Source: Lysinibacillus cavernae
GTDB taxonomy: Bacteria; Bacillota; Bacilli; Bacillales_A; Planococcaceae
DNA length: 64,000 nucleotides
Assembly: GCF_009724685.1 (NCBI RefSeq)
Contig: NZ_WMEF01000004.1
Location: forward strand, 1-64,000
Reading direction: 5' to 3'
The notes under the pieces were generated by a model. That model ran no database searches and was not told the origin of the DNA. It saw only the letters and a program-made list of their open reading frames with translations. Shown piece by piece: positions 17,925 to 26,610 of the stretch. A program made the position numbers and the translations under genes. Position 1 is the first letter of the stretch; each line of letters starts with the position of its first letter.

Positions 17925-18226
17925 CTGTGCGAAAGCGAAGCGGCAGTAACAACATGTTTTATCTGTGCGAAAGCGAAGCGACAGCAACAACAAATGTTTT
18001 GTCTGTGCGAAAGGGAAGCGACAGTAACAACATGTTTTGTCTGTGCGAAAGGGAAGCGACAGGAACAAATGTTTTATCTGTGCAAAAGCGAAGCGGCAGC
18101 AACAACAAGTGTTTTGTCTGTACGAAAGCGAAGCGACAGTAACAAGTGTTTTGTCTGTGAGAAAGCGAAGCGGCAGCAACAACATGTTTTGTCTGTACGA
18201 AAGCGAAGCGACGGTAACAACAATTG
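17925..18226. repeat. eight-copy tandem repeat, 37-40 bp unit
   Basis: Units begin at 17925, 17963, 18003, 18041, 18078, 18118, 18155 and 18193. Each opens with CTGTGCGAAAGCGAAGCG (minor variants), then RCAGYAACAA, a variable A/C/G spacer and TGTTTTRT. Periods of 38, 40, 38, 37, 40, 37 and 38 bp are not multiples of three, so no conserved protein is encoded even though several frames are open on both strands. Copies are contiguous with no unique spacers, so this is not a CRISPR array. CTGT and ACAG at the ends of the GC-rich part form a short dyad in each copy. It lies about 50 bp before degV. Function unknown. Confidence 0.88.
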
Positions 18227-18277
18227 CACCAAGAACAAATAGATTGTAAACTAAGAATCATAGGAGAGTGGACATGG

Positions 18278-19120
18278 ATGAGGACGGCAATCGTAACAGA
18301 TAGTACTGCATATATTTCAGCTGAGGAACGTGCACGCTTAAACATTAACATGATACCTTTAAGTGTGAATATCTCAGGTGAACTATTTGCAGAAGAAGTA
18401 GATATCACAGCATCTGAATTTTATGATAAGGTGCGTGGAGCAAAAGAATTTCCAAAAACAACACAGCCTCCAATCGGAGAATTTGTCGCTCTCTTTGATG
18501 AGCTGGCGAAGGAATATGATGAAGTTGTTTCGATCCATTTATCAAGTGGTATTAGTGGAACATACCAAGGGGCAGTACAGGCAGGCGACATGGTAGAAGG
18601 TGTTAAAGTTCACGCTTTTGACAGTGAAATATCCTGTGCGGTTCAGGGTTTTTACGTTCTAAAAGCAGCTGAAATGGCGAAAGAGGGCTGTTCAGCTAAA
18701 GAAATACTTGTAGCATTAGCGGACATGCAACAGTCTATCCGTGCTTACTTCATTGTAGACGACTTAGCGCATTTACAACGCGGTGGACGTTTATCTTCTG
18801 CGGCAGCATTAATCGGTGGCTTATTACAAGTAAAACCTGTTTTACATTTTGTGGACAAGGTAATTGTGCCTTTTGAAAAAATCCGAACACGCAAAAAAGC
18901 ATTAAAACGTGCTGAGGAATTGCTAGCCGATGATGCGAAAAAGTATGAAGCGATGGATGCTGTTGTCATTCACGGTAATTGCCAAGCAGAGGCACAAGAA
19001 TGGCTAGAGCAACTAGCGGAAACGTACCCAAATGTAAACTTTAAATTAAGCTACTTCGGTCCTGTCATCGGTACACATTTAGGAGAAGGATCGATGGGCT
19101 TAGGCTGGACAAAAAAATAA
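18278..19120 (+). CDS. DegV family fatty-acid-binding protein
   Basis: 280 aa from ATG 18278, with GGAGAG nine nt upstream; the upstream in-frame codons lie in the tandem repeat and are excluded. DegV fold: N-terminal TAIVTDSTAYI, the ligand-pocket segment IHLSSGISGTYQGA, LQRGGRLSS and the C-terminal GPVIGTHLGEGSMGLGW. DegV (FakB-type) proteins bind a fatty acid; in FakAB systems they present it for phosphorylation by FakA before phospholipid synthesis. The position after degSU matches B. subtilis yviA/degV. Confidence 0.93.
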   Translation: MRTAIVTDSTAYISAEERARLNINMIPLSVNISGELFAEEVDITASEFYDKVRGAKEFPKTTQPPIGEFVALFDELAKEYDEVVSIHLSSGISGTYQGAVQAGDMVEGVKVHAFDSEISCAVQGFYVLKAAEMAKEGCSAKEILVALADMQQSIRAYFIVDDLAHLQRGGRLSSAAALIGGLLQVKPVLHFVDKVIVPFEKIRTRKKALKRAEELLADDAKKYEAMDAVVIHGNCQAEAQEWLEQLAETYPNVNFKLSYFGPVIGTHLGEGSMGLGWTKK

Positions 19121-19128
19121 CGTATTGT

Positions 19129-19166
19129 AAAAAAGTCTCTACAGCAAATGTAGAGGCTTTTTTCTA
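19129..19166 (+). terminator. terminator of degV
   Basis: AAAAAGTCTCTACA (to 19143) pairs with TGTAGAGGCTTTTT (from 19149) with one mismatch, ending in a T-run. Confidence 0.88.
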
Positions 19167-19182
19167 TGAAAGGAGAGATAGA

Positions 19183-20550
19183 ATGAAATACAAAGGCTGG
19201 CTGTTACCACCAGCATTACGTGATTTCCATGAAGGTCGCATTTGGTTGAAAAATCATTCTCCATTTTCATCAGCAGATATTGATAAGGCGATAAAGAAAA
19301 ATTACTTCTTTATAATAGAAGGAATTCAAATGAAGCCTGTTATTCGATGCAATCGTTGCCACAATACAGACTCACAATTATTCACTCTATTTGATTGTTC
19401 AAAATGCCAGCAACGATGCTTATATTGTCGACATTGTATTAAGATGGGAAGAGTGAGTAGCTGTACGCAGTTGATGATTTGGACTGGTCCTAAAGCGATA
19501 AAGAACAACAAGCATTCATTAAAATGGACAGGGCAATTCACCGAGCTTCAACAGCAGGCTGCTAATGAAATCTTAGCAAGTGTGAAAGTAAAACGTTCTC
19601 ATCTTATTAACGCAGTTTGTGGTGCAGGCAAAACTGAGCTGCTTTTTCCAGCTGTTCATGATGCCTTAAAGCGAGGATTACGTATTTGTATGGCAACACC
19701 ACGTACGGATGTGGTGTTAGAGTTGTATCCGCGTTTTCAACAAGTTTTCCCTGAGACAGTCATTCATGCATTATATGGTGGAGCCTCTAAACAAGATGGC
19801 TATGCCCAGCTTATTATAGCAACTACCCATCAGCTTTACCGCTTTGACAAAGCATTTGATGTCATGATTTTGGATGAGGCAGATGCATTTCCTTATACAT
19901 TTGATGAAACCTTACAAAGAGCAGTAAATAAAGCTAAAAGGGAAGATGCTCCTGTTGTGTATGTTACAGCAACCCCATCACAGTCACTACTCAAAACTTA
20001 TCAACAAGAGAGCTACTCCTTTATCCCAAAACGCTACCACAATCACCCATTACCAGTCCCTCGAGTTCGTGCTTTATGGGGTTATGAAAAAAGCTTCAAG
20101 CGAGGCATAATTCCTAGAAGGCTAAAGGGATGGACAGAGGAACGTTTGAAACGAAATGAACCATTTCTAATGTTTTTCCCAACAATCGCCTTGATGAATC
20201 TAGCAGCACCTCAAATACAGTTAGTAAATGAGCGCATATTAGCTGTGCATGCAGCAGATCCGGAGCGGAAGGAGAAAGTTCTAAAGCTTCGGAATAAAGA
20301 AATTCCAGGATTATTAACCACAACTATATTAGAAAGAGGCATTACAATTAGCAATGTACAGGTAGCGGTTATTGGGGCAGAATCATCGATTTTTACCGCC
20401 GATGCACTTATTCAAATTGCAGGCCGTGTTGGGCGGAATGTTCAATTTTCAGATGGCGAAGTCCTATTCTTTCATCACGGCATCACAGCAGAGATGGATG
20501 AGGCACGTGCGAAAATTCTTTTTTATAATAAGAAAGGATTTTCCAGATGA
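19183..20550 (+). CDS. comFA: competence DNA-translocation helicase ComFA
   Basis: 455 aa, ATG with AAGGAGAG upstream. The N-terminal Cys cluster (CNRCHN, CSKCQQRCLYCRHC, about 60-95) is the ComFA zinc-binding region. A superfamily 2 helicase core follows: Walker A AVCGAGKTELL, the DEAD-like MILDEADAFPY, VYVTATPS and the C-terminal QIAGRVGR. ComFA is a membrane-associated ATPase that pulls transforming single-stranded DNA through ComEC. It is slightly shorter than the B. subtilis protein (463 aa). The stop overlaps the comFC start by four bases (ATGA), and there is no comFB between them. Confidence 0.95.
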   Translation: MKYKGWLLPPALRDFHEGRIWLKNHSPFSSADIDKAIKKNYFFIIEGIQMKPVIRCNRCHNTDSQLFTLFDCSKCQQRCLYCRHCIKMGRVSSCTQLMIWTGPKAIKNNKHSLKWTGQFTELQQQAANEILASVKVKRSHLINAVCGAGKTELLFPAVHDALKRGLRICMATPRTDVVLELYPRFQQVFPETVIHALYGGASKQDGYAQLIIATTHQLYRFDKAFDVMILDEADAFPYTFDETLQRAVNKAKREDAPVVYVTATPSQSLLKTYQQESYSFIPKRYHNHPLPVPRVRALWGYEKSFKRGIIPRRLKGWTEERLKRNEPFLMFFPTIALMNLAAPQIQLVNERILAVHAADPERKEKVLKLRNKEIPGLLTTTILERGITISNVQVAVIGAESSIFTADALIQIAGRVGRNVQFSDGEVLFFHHGITAEMDEARAKILFYNKKGFSR

Positions 20551-21137
20551 ATAAAATAGAATCGCATTGTTTAATGTGCACACAGCCTTTGAAAGCAACA
20601 ATTTCCTGGAAAATGCTTTTAACAAAGCAGTTTTCACCGACCATATGTGAAAGGTGTGCCGCTCGCTTTCAACGTTCACACGCATCCACAGCACTCTATC
20701 AATATAATGAGGAAATGAAAGACTACTTACACCAGTTCAAATTTCTACAAGACGTGGCTCTCGCAAAAGTATTTCGACAGGAACTTTATGCTCGCTTCAA
20801 GAAAGAAAATGCGATTATTTTACCAATTCCCATGCATCCCCTCAAACAACGAGAGCGCACTTTCTCGCATACAGAAGAACTATTAAAGGCAGCTTATATT
20901 CCCTATAGTCAGTTATTAGAAAAGACGACAACTGAGACACAAAGCTCAAAAAATAGAGAGCAGCGTATAGATGTAGCACCTCTTTTTCGCTTAAAGACTG
21001 GCTCACGAGTTGAGCATAAAGATTACCTTCTTTTTGACGATATAAAAACTACAGGAACAACGTTACAGCATGCAGCAGTTGTCCTAATGCAGGCAGGTGC
21101 TAAAAATGTCCAACACTTCACACTAATTGAAGGATGA
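20547..21137 (+). CDS. comFC: competence protein ComFC, phosphoribosyltransferase-like
   Basis: 196 aa. The N-terminal zinc knuckle (CLMC and CERC) is followed by a PRTase-type domain with the PRPP-loop sequence LLFDDIKTTGTTLQHAA (about 165-182). ComFC binds ComFA and is needed for efficient transformation; it shares its fold with purine-salvage enzymes. Translationally coupled to comFA by the ATGA overlap. Slightly shorter than usual but all family landmarks are present. Confidence 0.94.
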   Translation: MNKIESHCLMCTQPLKATISWKMLLTKQFSPTICERCAARFQRSHASTALYQYNEEMKDYLHQFKFLQDVALAKVFRQELYARFKKENAIILPIPMHPLKQRERTFSHTEELLKAAYIPYSQLLEKTTTETQSSKNREQRIDVAPLFRLKTGSRVEHKDYLLFDDIKTTGTTLQHAAVVLMQAGAKNVQHFTLIEG

Positions 21138-21216
21138 ATTTACCAATGTATTATGTATAATAGATGATGGGATTAGCATTCGTAGATATGATTTCTTGAA
21201 AGAGGAGGAAATGCAG

Positions 21217-21630
21217 ATGGCAGAGGTTCGTAATTGTCCAAAATGTAATGAGTTTTTTAATTATACAGGGGTCCGAGAAGTATGTCATAAGTGTGCACAA
21301 TCAGAGGAAGAACTGTATCAAATCGTTTATCGCTTCCTTCGTAAACGTGAGAACCGTGCGGCAACAGTAGAACGGATCGTAGAAGCAACAGGAGCGGAAG
21401 AAGAGTTATTGTATAAATGGGTTCGCAAAGGTCGCTTGCAACCAGCCATGTTCCCTAACCTTGGTTATCCATGTGATAATTGTGGTCACCTAACAACCAC
21501 AGGTAAGCTTTGTACAAAATGCCAAGATGAATTAAAGGCAGATTTACGTACATTTGAAGCAGCTAAGGAATTCCGCGACAGTGTGGAGCAACGCGATCGT
21601 GTAACCTATCACGCAGACCGAAAACGTTAA
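21217..21630 (+). CDS. yvyF: flagellar operon protein YvyF
   Basis: 137 aa from ATG 21217, which has GAGGAGG eight nt upstream; the ATG at 21211 is too close to that site. Two pairs of Cys motifs are visible (CPKC and CHKC near the N-terminus; CDNC and CTKC near residue 90-110), with a helical segment containing LYKWVRKGRLQ between them that resembles a MerR-like or helix-turn-helix turn. This is the conserved flagellar-operon protein found before flgM in bacilli. Its molecular role is not established; it has been suggested to be a regulator. It ends with its own terminator. Confidence 0.88.
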   Translation: MAEVRNCPKCNEFFNYTGVREVCHKCAQSEEELYQIVYRFLRKRENRAATVERIVEATGAEEELLYKWVRKGRLQPAMFPNLGYPCDNCGHLTTTGKLCTKCQDELKADLRTFEAAKEFRDSVEQRDRVTYHADRKR

Positions 21631-21637
21631 TAACTGG

Positions 21638-21676
21638 AAGTGTGTTAATTTTAAACAAAATTAGCACACTTTTTTA
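21638..21676 (+). terminator. terminator of comFA-comFC-yvyF
   Basis: A 15-bp stem (21638-21652 with 21657-21671, one mismatch) is followed by TTTTT. It isolates flgM and the late flagellar genes from the competence genes. Confidence 0.9.
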
Positions 21677-21688
21677 TATGTGAAAACT

Positions 21689-21715
21689 TAACATTATGTG
21701 AGACAATCCGAAATA
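21689..21715 (+). promoter_or_regulatory. SigD-type promoter of flgM operon
   Basis: TAAC at 21689-21692, 15 nt, then CCGAAATA at 21708-21715; the SigD consensus is TAAA-N15-GCCGATAT. It lies directly after the yvyF terminator and 36 nt before flgM, as in B. subtilis, where SigD drives flgM autoregulation. Confidence 0.6.
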
Positions 21716-21750
21716 ATAGTAAGATAAGATTTTAGATGGGGGGTTTCAAA

Positions 21751-22011
21751 ATGAAAATTACATCTTATGGAATTAATGCAGTGAATGCCTATAAAAACCA
21801 AGTACGTAACGTGAAATCAGATACAAACAAAGCATCTTTTGCTGATAAAATTGAAATTTCAAAGGCTGCTCAAGATATGAAAAGCGTATCAACATACAGT
21901 ACAGAGCGAGCTGACCGCGTCCAACAGCTGAAAAAAGACATTGATTCTGGTGAATACAAAGTAGATGCGCGTAAAGTAGCAGAGGATATGCTGAAATATT
22001 ATCGTTTCTAG
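21751..22011 (+). CDS. flgM: anti-sigma-D factor FlgM
   Basis: 86 aa from ATG 21751 after GGGGGG. It is small and mostly helical, with the FlgM C-terminal pattern AQDMKSVSTYS, ERADRVQQLKKDIDSGEY and VDARKVAEDMLKYY. FlgM binds SigD until the hook-basal body is complete, then is relieved or secreted so late genes are expressed. It heads the flgM-flgN-flgK-flgL operon in the standard bacilli order. Confidence 0.93.
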   Translation: MKITSYGINAVNAYKNQVRNVKSDTNKASFADKIEISKAAQDMKSVSTYSTERADRVQQLKKDIDSGEYKVDARKVAEDMLKYYRF

Positions 22012-22038
22012 GGAATAGCAGAAAGGGTGTATAACGAT

Positions 22039-22539
22039 ATGTCTGTAGAAGCGATTAGTTCTACACTAACAATGCTAGAGAGAATGCATAAAAGCTTACT
22101 CGAACTAGCCTTTAAAAAAACAGAAATCATCAAAGCTGGCGATATCGAAGCTCTAGACCAATTGCTCAAGGATGAGCAGGCACATGTAGCGGCCATCGAT
22201 AAGCTCGAGCAACAGCGTCAGAAACAGGTAACGGACTACCTTGAAGCAAAGGGACTTGCTTCATCTGACAAAACAACTGTCGCAGATGTTATCGAGGCTT
22301 CTGAACAACAAGCTGACAAAGCAACACTCTCAGTAATTCGAGATCGGTTATTACAAATTATTAATGAACTACGAAAACAAAACGACTTAAATCAAAAACT
22401 CGTTTTCCAATCACTACAAATCGTCAATCTAACATTAGATGCTGTAAAACCTCGTGCAGAGCAAATGAACTACTCTAGCAGTGAGGTACGCGGAACCAAT
22501 AACATAGCAAAAAAATCCTATTTTGATTCACAAGCATAA
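22039..22539 (+). CDS. flgN: flagellar chaperone FlgN (YvyG)
   Basis: 166 aa from ATG 22039 (AAAGGGTG nine nt upstream); an in-frame GTG at 22027 lacks a site. It is almost wholly helical with heptad-like spacing (MLERMHKSLLELAFKKTEII, IRDRLLQIINELRKQNDLN), as expected for the FlgN export chaperone of hook-filament junction proteins FlgK and FlgL, which are encoded immediately downstream. Confidence 0.9.
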   Translation: MSVEAISSTLTMLERMHKSLLELAFKKTEIIKAGDIEALDQLLKDEQAHVAAIDKLEQQRQKQVTDYLEAKGLASSDKTTVADVIEASEQQADKATLSVIRDRLLQIINELRKQNDLNQKLVFQSLQIVNLTLDAVKPRAEQMNYSSSEVRGTNNIAKKSYFDSQA

Positions 22540-22554
22540 AAGGGAGGAAAAAAG

Positions 22555-24147
22555 ATGCGCTCAACATTTATGGGCTTAGAAGCAAGTAAACGCGGCCTCT
22601 TCGTACAACAAACAGCTTTATACACAACAGGACATAATATTTCCAACGCCAACACATTAGGCTACTCTCGCCAACGAGTAAACATGCAGGCAACACCTGG
22701 TTTTCCAACAGCGGGATTAAACCAACCGACTTATCCAGGACATCTTGGCACTGGGGTTGAAGCAAGTTCAATTCAACGTATTCGCAGTGAATTTATTGAC
22801 CGTCAATATCGTCAAGAGACGAATAAGTTAGGTTATTGGGAATCTAGAACAAATGCTATTGCCCAAATGGAGGATGTTATGAATGAACCTTCAGAATTTG
22901 GTTTAGATAAAGCTTTCGAACAGTTCTGGAAGGGTCTTCAAGATATTGCGACAAAGCCTGCAGATGGTGCTTCACGTCAAGTAGCCATTAGTCGTGCGGA
23001 GCACTTAGCTGAATCCTTTAATTACCTTGATAAACAATTAAAAATGATTCAGGGCAATCTTGGGAATGAACTTAATGTTTCAACAACTCAAATTAATACC
23101 ATCCTAAAGCAGATTGCTGCTGTTAATAAACAGATTCAAGAGGTTGAACCTAGTGGACATGTACCAAATGATTTATATGATGTTCGTGATACGTTAGTCG
23201 ATAAACTAAATGAATATATCCCGGTATCAATTGAACGTATTCCTTCTGGTGGTTTAGCATCAGAGGTTGCAGAAGGCAGCTTAAAAATTACATTTAAAGG
23301 CGCAGATGGTGTTGTCAGAGATTTAGTAAACGGTAAAGATTTCGCTCAGTTCACAGCAATGGGTACTAATGGCACGAAGGTGACAGGCGACGATATTACA
23401 AATTCTTTCTCTGAATTACAATTAACAGGATTGGAATCTTTAGATGCACACGAAGCTGGTGCTGTCACTAGTACACAAACAGCCATTAAACAGCAAGACT
23501 TTGAAGCATCAAAAGGGAAATTACTTTCACTCATTAATTCGTTTGGTTATCAAAGTGCAGGCGGCGATATTAAAGGATATTACACGGAAACTTTACAAAA
23601 ATTAGATCAATTAGCCAATGCATTTATTAAAGAATTCAATGCGCAGCATGCAAAAGGATATACCCTTGAAGAAAAAGATGCGAACGGAAACATCATCAAT
23701 GCTTCTAAACCAGGTGGCGTTTTCTTTGAAGGAACTGGTGCTGGTGGAATTAAGGTTAATGAGGATATCAAAAAAAATCCTAATCTTTTAGCAGCATCGT
23801 CTAACCCGACAGAAGAAGGAAATGGTAAAAATGCTTATGAACTTGCCAATATGCAGCATAAATTATATGCAGACATAGATAATGCAAGTTTACAATCATT
23901 TTATCAAGCAATGGTCGGAAAAGTTGGTGTAGATGGTGAAGAGGCATTACGTTTAGCTGCCTCGTCTGAATCCCAACTTCTTATGGTGTCCAAAAGCCGT
24001 GATTCTGTAAGTGCTGTTTCTTTAGATGAAGAAATGACAAATATGATTACGTTCCAACAAGCGTATAATGCAAATGCGCGAATGATTACAGTCGTTGATG
24101 AAACATTGGATAAAATTATTAACGGTATGGGCCGAGTTGGATTATAA
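22555..24147 (+). CDS. flgK: flagellar hook-associated protein 1, FlgK
   Basis: 530 aa, ATG after GGGAGG. The N-terminal rod/hook signature is ALYTTGHNISNANTLGYSRQR; the C-terminal D0 helix ends EEMTNMITFQQAYNANARMI then LDKIINGMGRVG. FlgK forms the first junction ring between hook and filament. The length is close to the B. subtilis protein (507 aa). Co-transcribed with flgN (15-bp gap) and flgL. Confidence 0.97.
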   Translation: MRSTFMGLEASKRGLFVQQTALYTTGHNISNANTLGYSRQRVNMQATPGFPTAGLNQPTYPGHLGTGVEASSIQRIRSEFIDRQYRQETNKLGYWESRTNAIAQMEDVMNEPSEFGLDKAFEQFWKGLQDIATKPADGASRQVAISRAEHLAESFNYLDKQLKMIQGNLGNELNVSTTQINTILKQIAAVNKQIQEVEPSGHVPNDLYDVRDTLVDKLNEYIPVSIERIPSGGLASEVAEGSLKITFKGADGVVRDLVNGKDFAQFTAMGTNGTKVTGDDITNSFSELQLTGLESLDAHEAGAVTSTQTAIKQQDFEASKGKLLSLINSFGYQSAGGDIKGYYTETLQKLDQLANAFIKEFNAQHAKGYTLEEKDANGNIINASKPGGVFFEGTGAGGIKVNEDIKKNPNLLAASSNPTEEGNGKNAYELANMQHKLYADIDNASLQSFYQAMVGKVGVDGEEALRLAASSESQLLMVSKSRDSVSAVSLDEEMTNMITFQQAYNANARMITVVDETLDKIINGMGRVGL

Positions 24148-24210
24148 CAATAGAATGAAGTAATTAATGGCCAATTAACTCAAACTTACAAGAAGGAGGG
24201 TTTTTAAAAA

Positions 24211-25125
24211 ATGCGTGTAACACAATCAATGCTATCAAATAACATGCTAAGAAATTTAAATAATAGCTATGGCAAAATGTCCAAGCTACAAGACCAAATA
24301 AACTCAGGTTCAAAAATTACTCGTCCATCTGATGACCCAGTAATAGCAGTAAAGGGAATGGGCTATCGTCGAGATTTAGCTAAAGTGGAACAATACACTC
24401 GTAATACAATTACTGCAAGTAGCTGGTTAGATTCGACCGATGAATCTCTTAATCAGGTTGGCGAGCAAATGAAACGAGTTCGCGAACTTGTCATTCAAGC
24501 AGCTAATGATACAAACACACCAGAAGAACGTGAAAAAATGAAAATGGAGATTGACCAAATTCGTCAGCAACTTCAGGATGTAGGGAATACAAATATTGGT
24601 GGTAGTTACATATTTAGTGGAACCAATACAAACCAGCCACTGTTTATACCTGGAGGAAGTGGTAAAGTAATTGATCCTACTATAAACAGTAACGCAGTGA
24701 ATATTGAAATATATGATGGTATTCAAATTCCAGTTAATACACCAGGTAAGGACTTATTTAAAAATATAGATGATATGATGGGTAAAATTTCGGACTTATT
24801 AGGCGATCCAACAAAAACAGGTGAGGAAATTGGAGATATGCTTGGTGGCGTATCGTCATCCAGTACAAATGATGATATATTAACAATGCATAATAAAGTT
24901 TTAGAGGCACAAGCAGATATAGGTGCCCGTCAAAATCGTGTTGAGATGATGGAAAATCGTTTAGGTATTCGTGAAGTTAATGTTACAAAACAATTGAGAG
25001 ATAATGAGTCTGTCGATTATTCAAAAGCTATCACTGAAATGGTGACACATGAGTCTATTCATCAGGCTGCACTTTCTGTAGGTTCTAAAATCATTCAACA
25101 AACACTAGTGGATTTTATCCGCTAA
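24211..25125 (+). CDS. flgL: flagellar hook-associated protein 3, FlgL
   Basis: 304 aa, ATG after GAAGGAGGG. Flagellin-like N-terminus (MRVTQSMLSNNMLRNLN, SGSKITRPSDDP) and C-terminus (QAALSVGSKIIQQTLVDFI). FlgL forms the second junction ring onto which flagellin polymerises. A stem-loop (25132-25164) follows, before yviE. Confidence 0.97.
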   Translation: MRVTQSMLSNNMLRNLNNSYGKMSKLQDQINSGSKITRPSDDPVIAVKGMGYRRDLAKVEQYTRNTITASSWLDSTDESLNQVGEQMKRVRELVIQAANDTNTPEEREKMKMEIDQIRQQLQDVGNTNIGGSYIFSGTNTNQPLFIPGGSGKVIDPTINSNAVNIEIYDGIQIPVNTPGKDLFKNIDDMMGKISDLLGDPTKTGEEIGDMLGGVSSSSTNDDILTMHNKVLEAQADIGARQNRVEMMENRLGIREVNVTKQLRDNESVDYSKAITEMVTHESIHQAALSVGSKIIQQTLVDFIR

Positions 25126-25131
25126 TATGTC

Positions 25132-25166
25132 AAAAGCGTTTGGACACTTTGTTCAGACGCTTTTCT
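25132..25166 (+). terminator. stem-loop between flgL and yviE
   Basis: AAAAGCGTTTGGAC (25132-25145) pairs with GTTCAGACGCTTTT (25151-25164) using two wobble pairs. The following T-run is short (TTTTCTT), so it may be a partial terminator. Confidence 0.7.
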
Positions 25167-25185
25167 TGAAAGGAGAGCTATTATT

Positions 25186-25749
25186 GTGAGGCTACCACAA
25201 ATACAAATTCGTACAACAGACGCTAAAATTGATCTTCATATCGGTAAACCTCAGCAGCATATTGAACAGCCTAAAGCGACACAGCATATCGAACAACCGG
25301 CTGCTATTTTAGATATAAATACAACGAGAAGTGTTTTGAAGATTGACTCTTCACAGGCAAGAAGAGATATAGGAATGATCGGTCCTTTAGAATCAAGTGC
25401 AAATTACGCAGAAAAGGGAAAACAAGAGGCAATAAAAGGAATGGCACGAAGAGCACGAGAGGGACGTCAAATGATGGATAGTGCTGGTAAAGACCAAGGT
25501 AGTTCTACAATTCGAAATATTGCAAAACAAAATCATGGCCCACATCGTACTCCGTTCAATATTAAATTTGTCCCATCAATTGGGTCTGTAAAAATCGACT
25601 ATACACCTGGCACAACAGACGTCAATATTCAGCGTAGGGAGCCAATAATTGACACTAAAGTGAACAAACCAATCCACGAATACACACCAGGAAAAGTAAC
25701 TGGTACAATGGTACAAAGACCAGATGTTGACATTGATGTCATCATTTAA
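25186..25749 (+). CDS. yviE: DUF6470 flagellar-operon protein YviE
   Basis: 187 aa, GTG start with AAAGGAG upstream. It carries repeated beta-strand motifs of the type [26 protein letters not shown], rich in Ile, Gln and Pro, typical of YviE. The gene is always found beside fliW in bacilli; its function is unknown. No signal peptide or membrane segment. It is followed 16 bp later by the fliW start. Confidence 0.85.
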   Translation: MRLPQIQIRTTDAKIDLHIGKPQQHIEQPKATQHIEQPAAILDINTTRSVLKIDSSQARRDIGMIGPLESSANYAEKGKQEAIKGMARRAREGRQMMDSAGKDQGSSTIRNIAKQNHGPHRTPFNIKFVPSIGSVKIDYTPGTTDVNIQRREPIIDTKVNKPIHEYTPGKVTGTMVQRPDVDIDVII

Positions 25750-25765
25750 AGGAGTGCAAGAATCA

Positions 25766-26209
25766 ATGAAAATAGATACAAAATTTCTAGGCGCATTGGA
25801 TATTGAAGAAAAGGAAATTCTAACATTTGAGCAAGGGTTGTTAGGTTTAGAGGATGAAAAAAAATTTGTATTATTACCTATAGATGCAGATCTACCTTTA
25901 GCGCTACTTCAATCAGTTAAGCAAAAAGATATAGGATTTGTTATTGCTTACCCGTTTGCATTTAAAAAAGATTATAGCTTTGATCTCAGCGAAGAGGATT
26001 ACCAGCAACTGCAAATCGAAAAAATAGAAGACGTACTAACATATGCTATCGTAACGATGAAAGACACATTTCAAGAATCAACTATGAATTTACTTGCACC
26101 ATTAATTATTAACATGGAAAAAAAATTCGGTAAACAGATTGTCCTTCAAGATAATAAATCCTACCCACTCCGTTACCCAATGCAATTATTGGAAGGAAGT
26201 GCCGAGTAA
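25766..26209 (+). CDS. fliW: flagellar assembly factor FliW
   Basis: 147 aa from ATG 25766 (AAAGGAG upstream). FliW beta-barrel signatures [21 protein letters not shown] and [11 protein letters not shown] are visible. FliW binds both flagellin and CsrA. Newly made flagellin displaces CsrA from FliW, and the freed CsrA then represses hag translation. The stop overlaps the csrA start (TAATG), and hag is next, so the complete FliW-CsrA-Hag circuit is encoded here in order. Confidence 0.96.
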   Translation: MKIDTKFLGALDIEEKEILTFEQGLLGLEDEKKFVLLPIDADLPLALLQSVKQKDIGFVIAYPFAFKKDYSFDLSEEDYQQLQIEKIEDVLTYAIVTMKDTFQESTMNLLAPLIINMEKKFGKQIVLQDNKSYPLRYPMQLLEGSAE

Positions 26210-26427
26210 TGCTAGTACTATCACGTAAAAAAGATGAATCTATAATGATTGGTGATCAAATTGAGGTGAAAATATTAGCTGTTGAGGGAGAGCAAATAAA
26301 AATTGGTATTGTTGCTCCTAAAACAGTAAAAGTCCATCGTTCAGAGGTGTTTGAAGCTATTCAGGCACAGAACAGAGAAGCTCTTTCTACTGCATCCAAC
26401 TTTTTAGAGCAGATTAAGAAAAAGTGA
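26209..26427 (+). CDS. csrA: carbon storage / flagellin translation regulator CsrA
   Basis: 72 aa. [22 protein letters not shown] is the RNA-binding first strand, and VHRSEVFEAI the second. It represses hag translation by binding GGA-containing sites in the hag leader; such a site is seen at 26560-26579. The bacilli-type C-terminal extension of about 12 residues is present. Confidence 0.97.
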   Translation: MLVLSRKKDESIMIGDQIEVKILAVEGEQIKIGIVAPKTVKVHRSEVFEAIQAQNREALSTASNFLEQIKKK

Positions 26428-26487
26428 AATATTGGATGAACTTCAAAAAAACAAAACTAGTACATAAAAAAAAATTCTAAAAGCTAT

Positions 26488-26513
26488 TAAACATTTCAAA
26501 CTAGGAACGATAT
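26488..26513 (+). promoter_or_regulatory. SigD promoter of hag
   Basis: TAAA at 26488-26491, 14 nt, then AACGATAT at 26506-26513, close to the TAAA-N15-GCCGATAT consensus. It sits about 98 nt before the hag start, which leaves room for a structured leader. Confidence 0.75.
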
Positions 26514-26559
26514 ATAGATTGTAAGGGGCAGGAAGTACATACATACTACCTAATCCGAA

Positions 26560-26579
26560 ATTCCACATGGATGTGGAAT
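26560..26579 (+). promoter_or_regulatory. CsrA-binding hairpin in the hag leader
   Basis: ATTCCACA (26560-26567) and TGTGGAAT (26572-26579) form a perfect stem with loop TGGA. The loop region reads ACATGGATGT, matching the CsrA SELEX core ACARGGAUGU presented in a hairpin. A second GGA lies in the ribosome site AAGGAGGA at about 26597-26604. This two-site layout is that of the B. subtilis hag leader. Confidence 0.8.
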
Positions 26580-26610
26580 AACAAAACAACTATTCAAGGA
26601 GGAATTCCAA

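Noticed and set aside
17925-18226. CRISPR array
   Set aside because: The repeats are contiguous with no unique spacers, and no cas genes are present.
17856-18249. Several overlapping open frames on both strands (for example 17856-18242 plus, 17959-18408 minus) rich in Cys/Ser/Arg
   Set aside because: They are by-products of a tandem repeat that lacks stop codons in several frames; the 37-40 bp period changes frame at every unit and no ribosome site fits.
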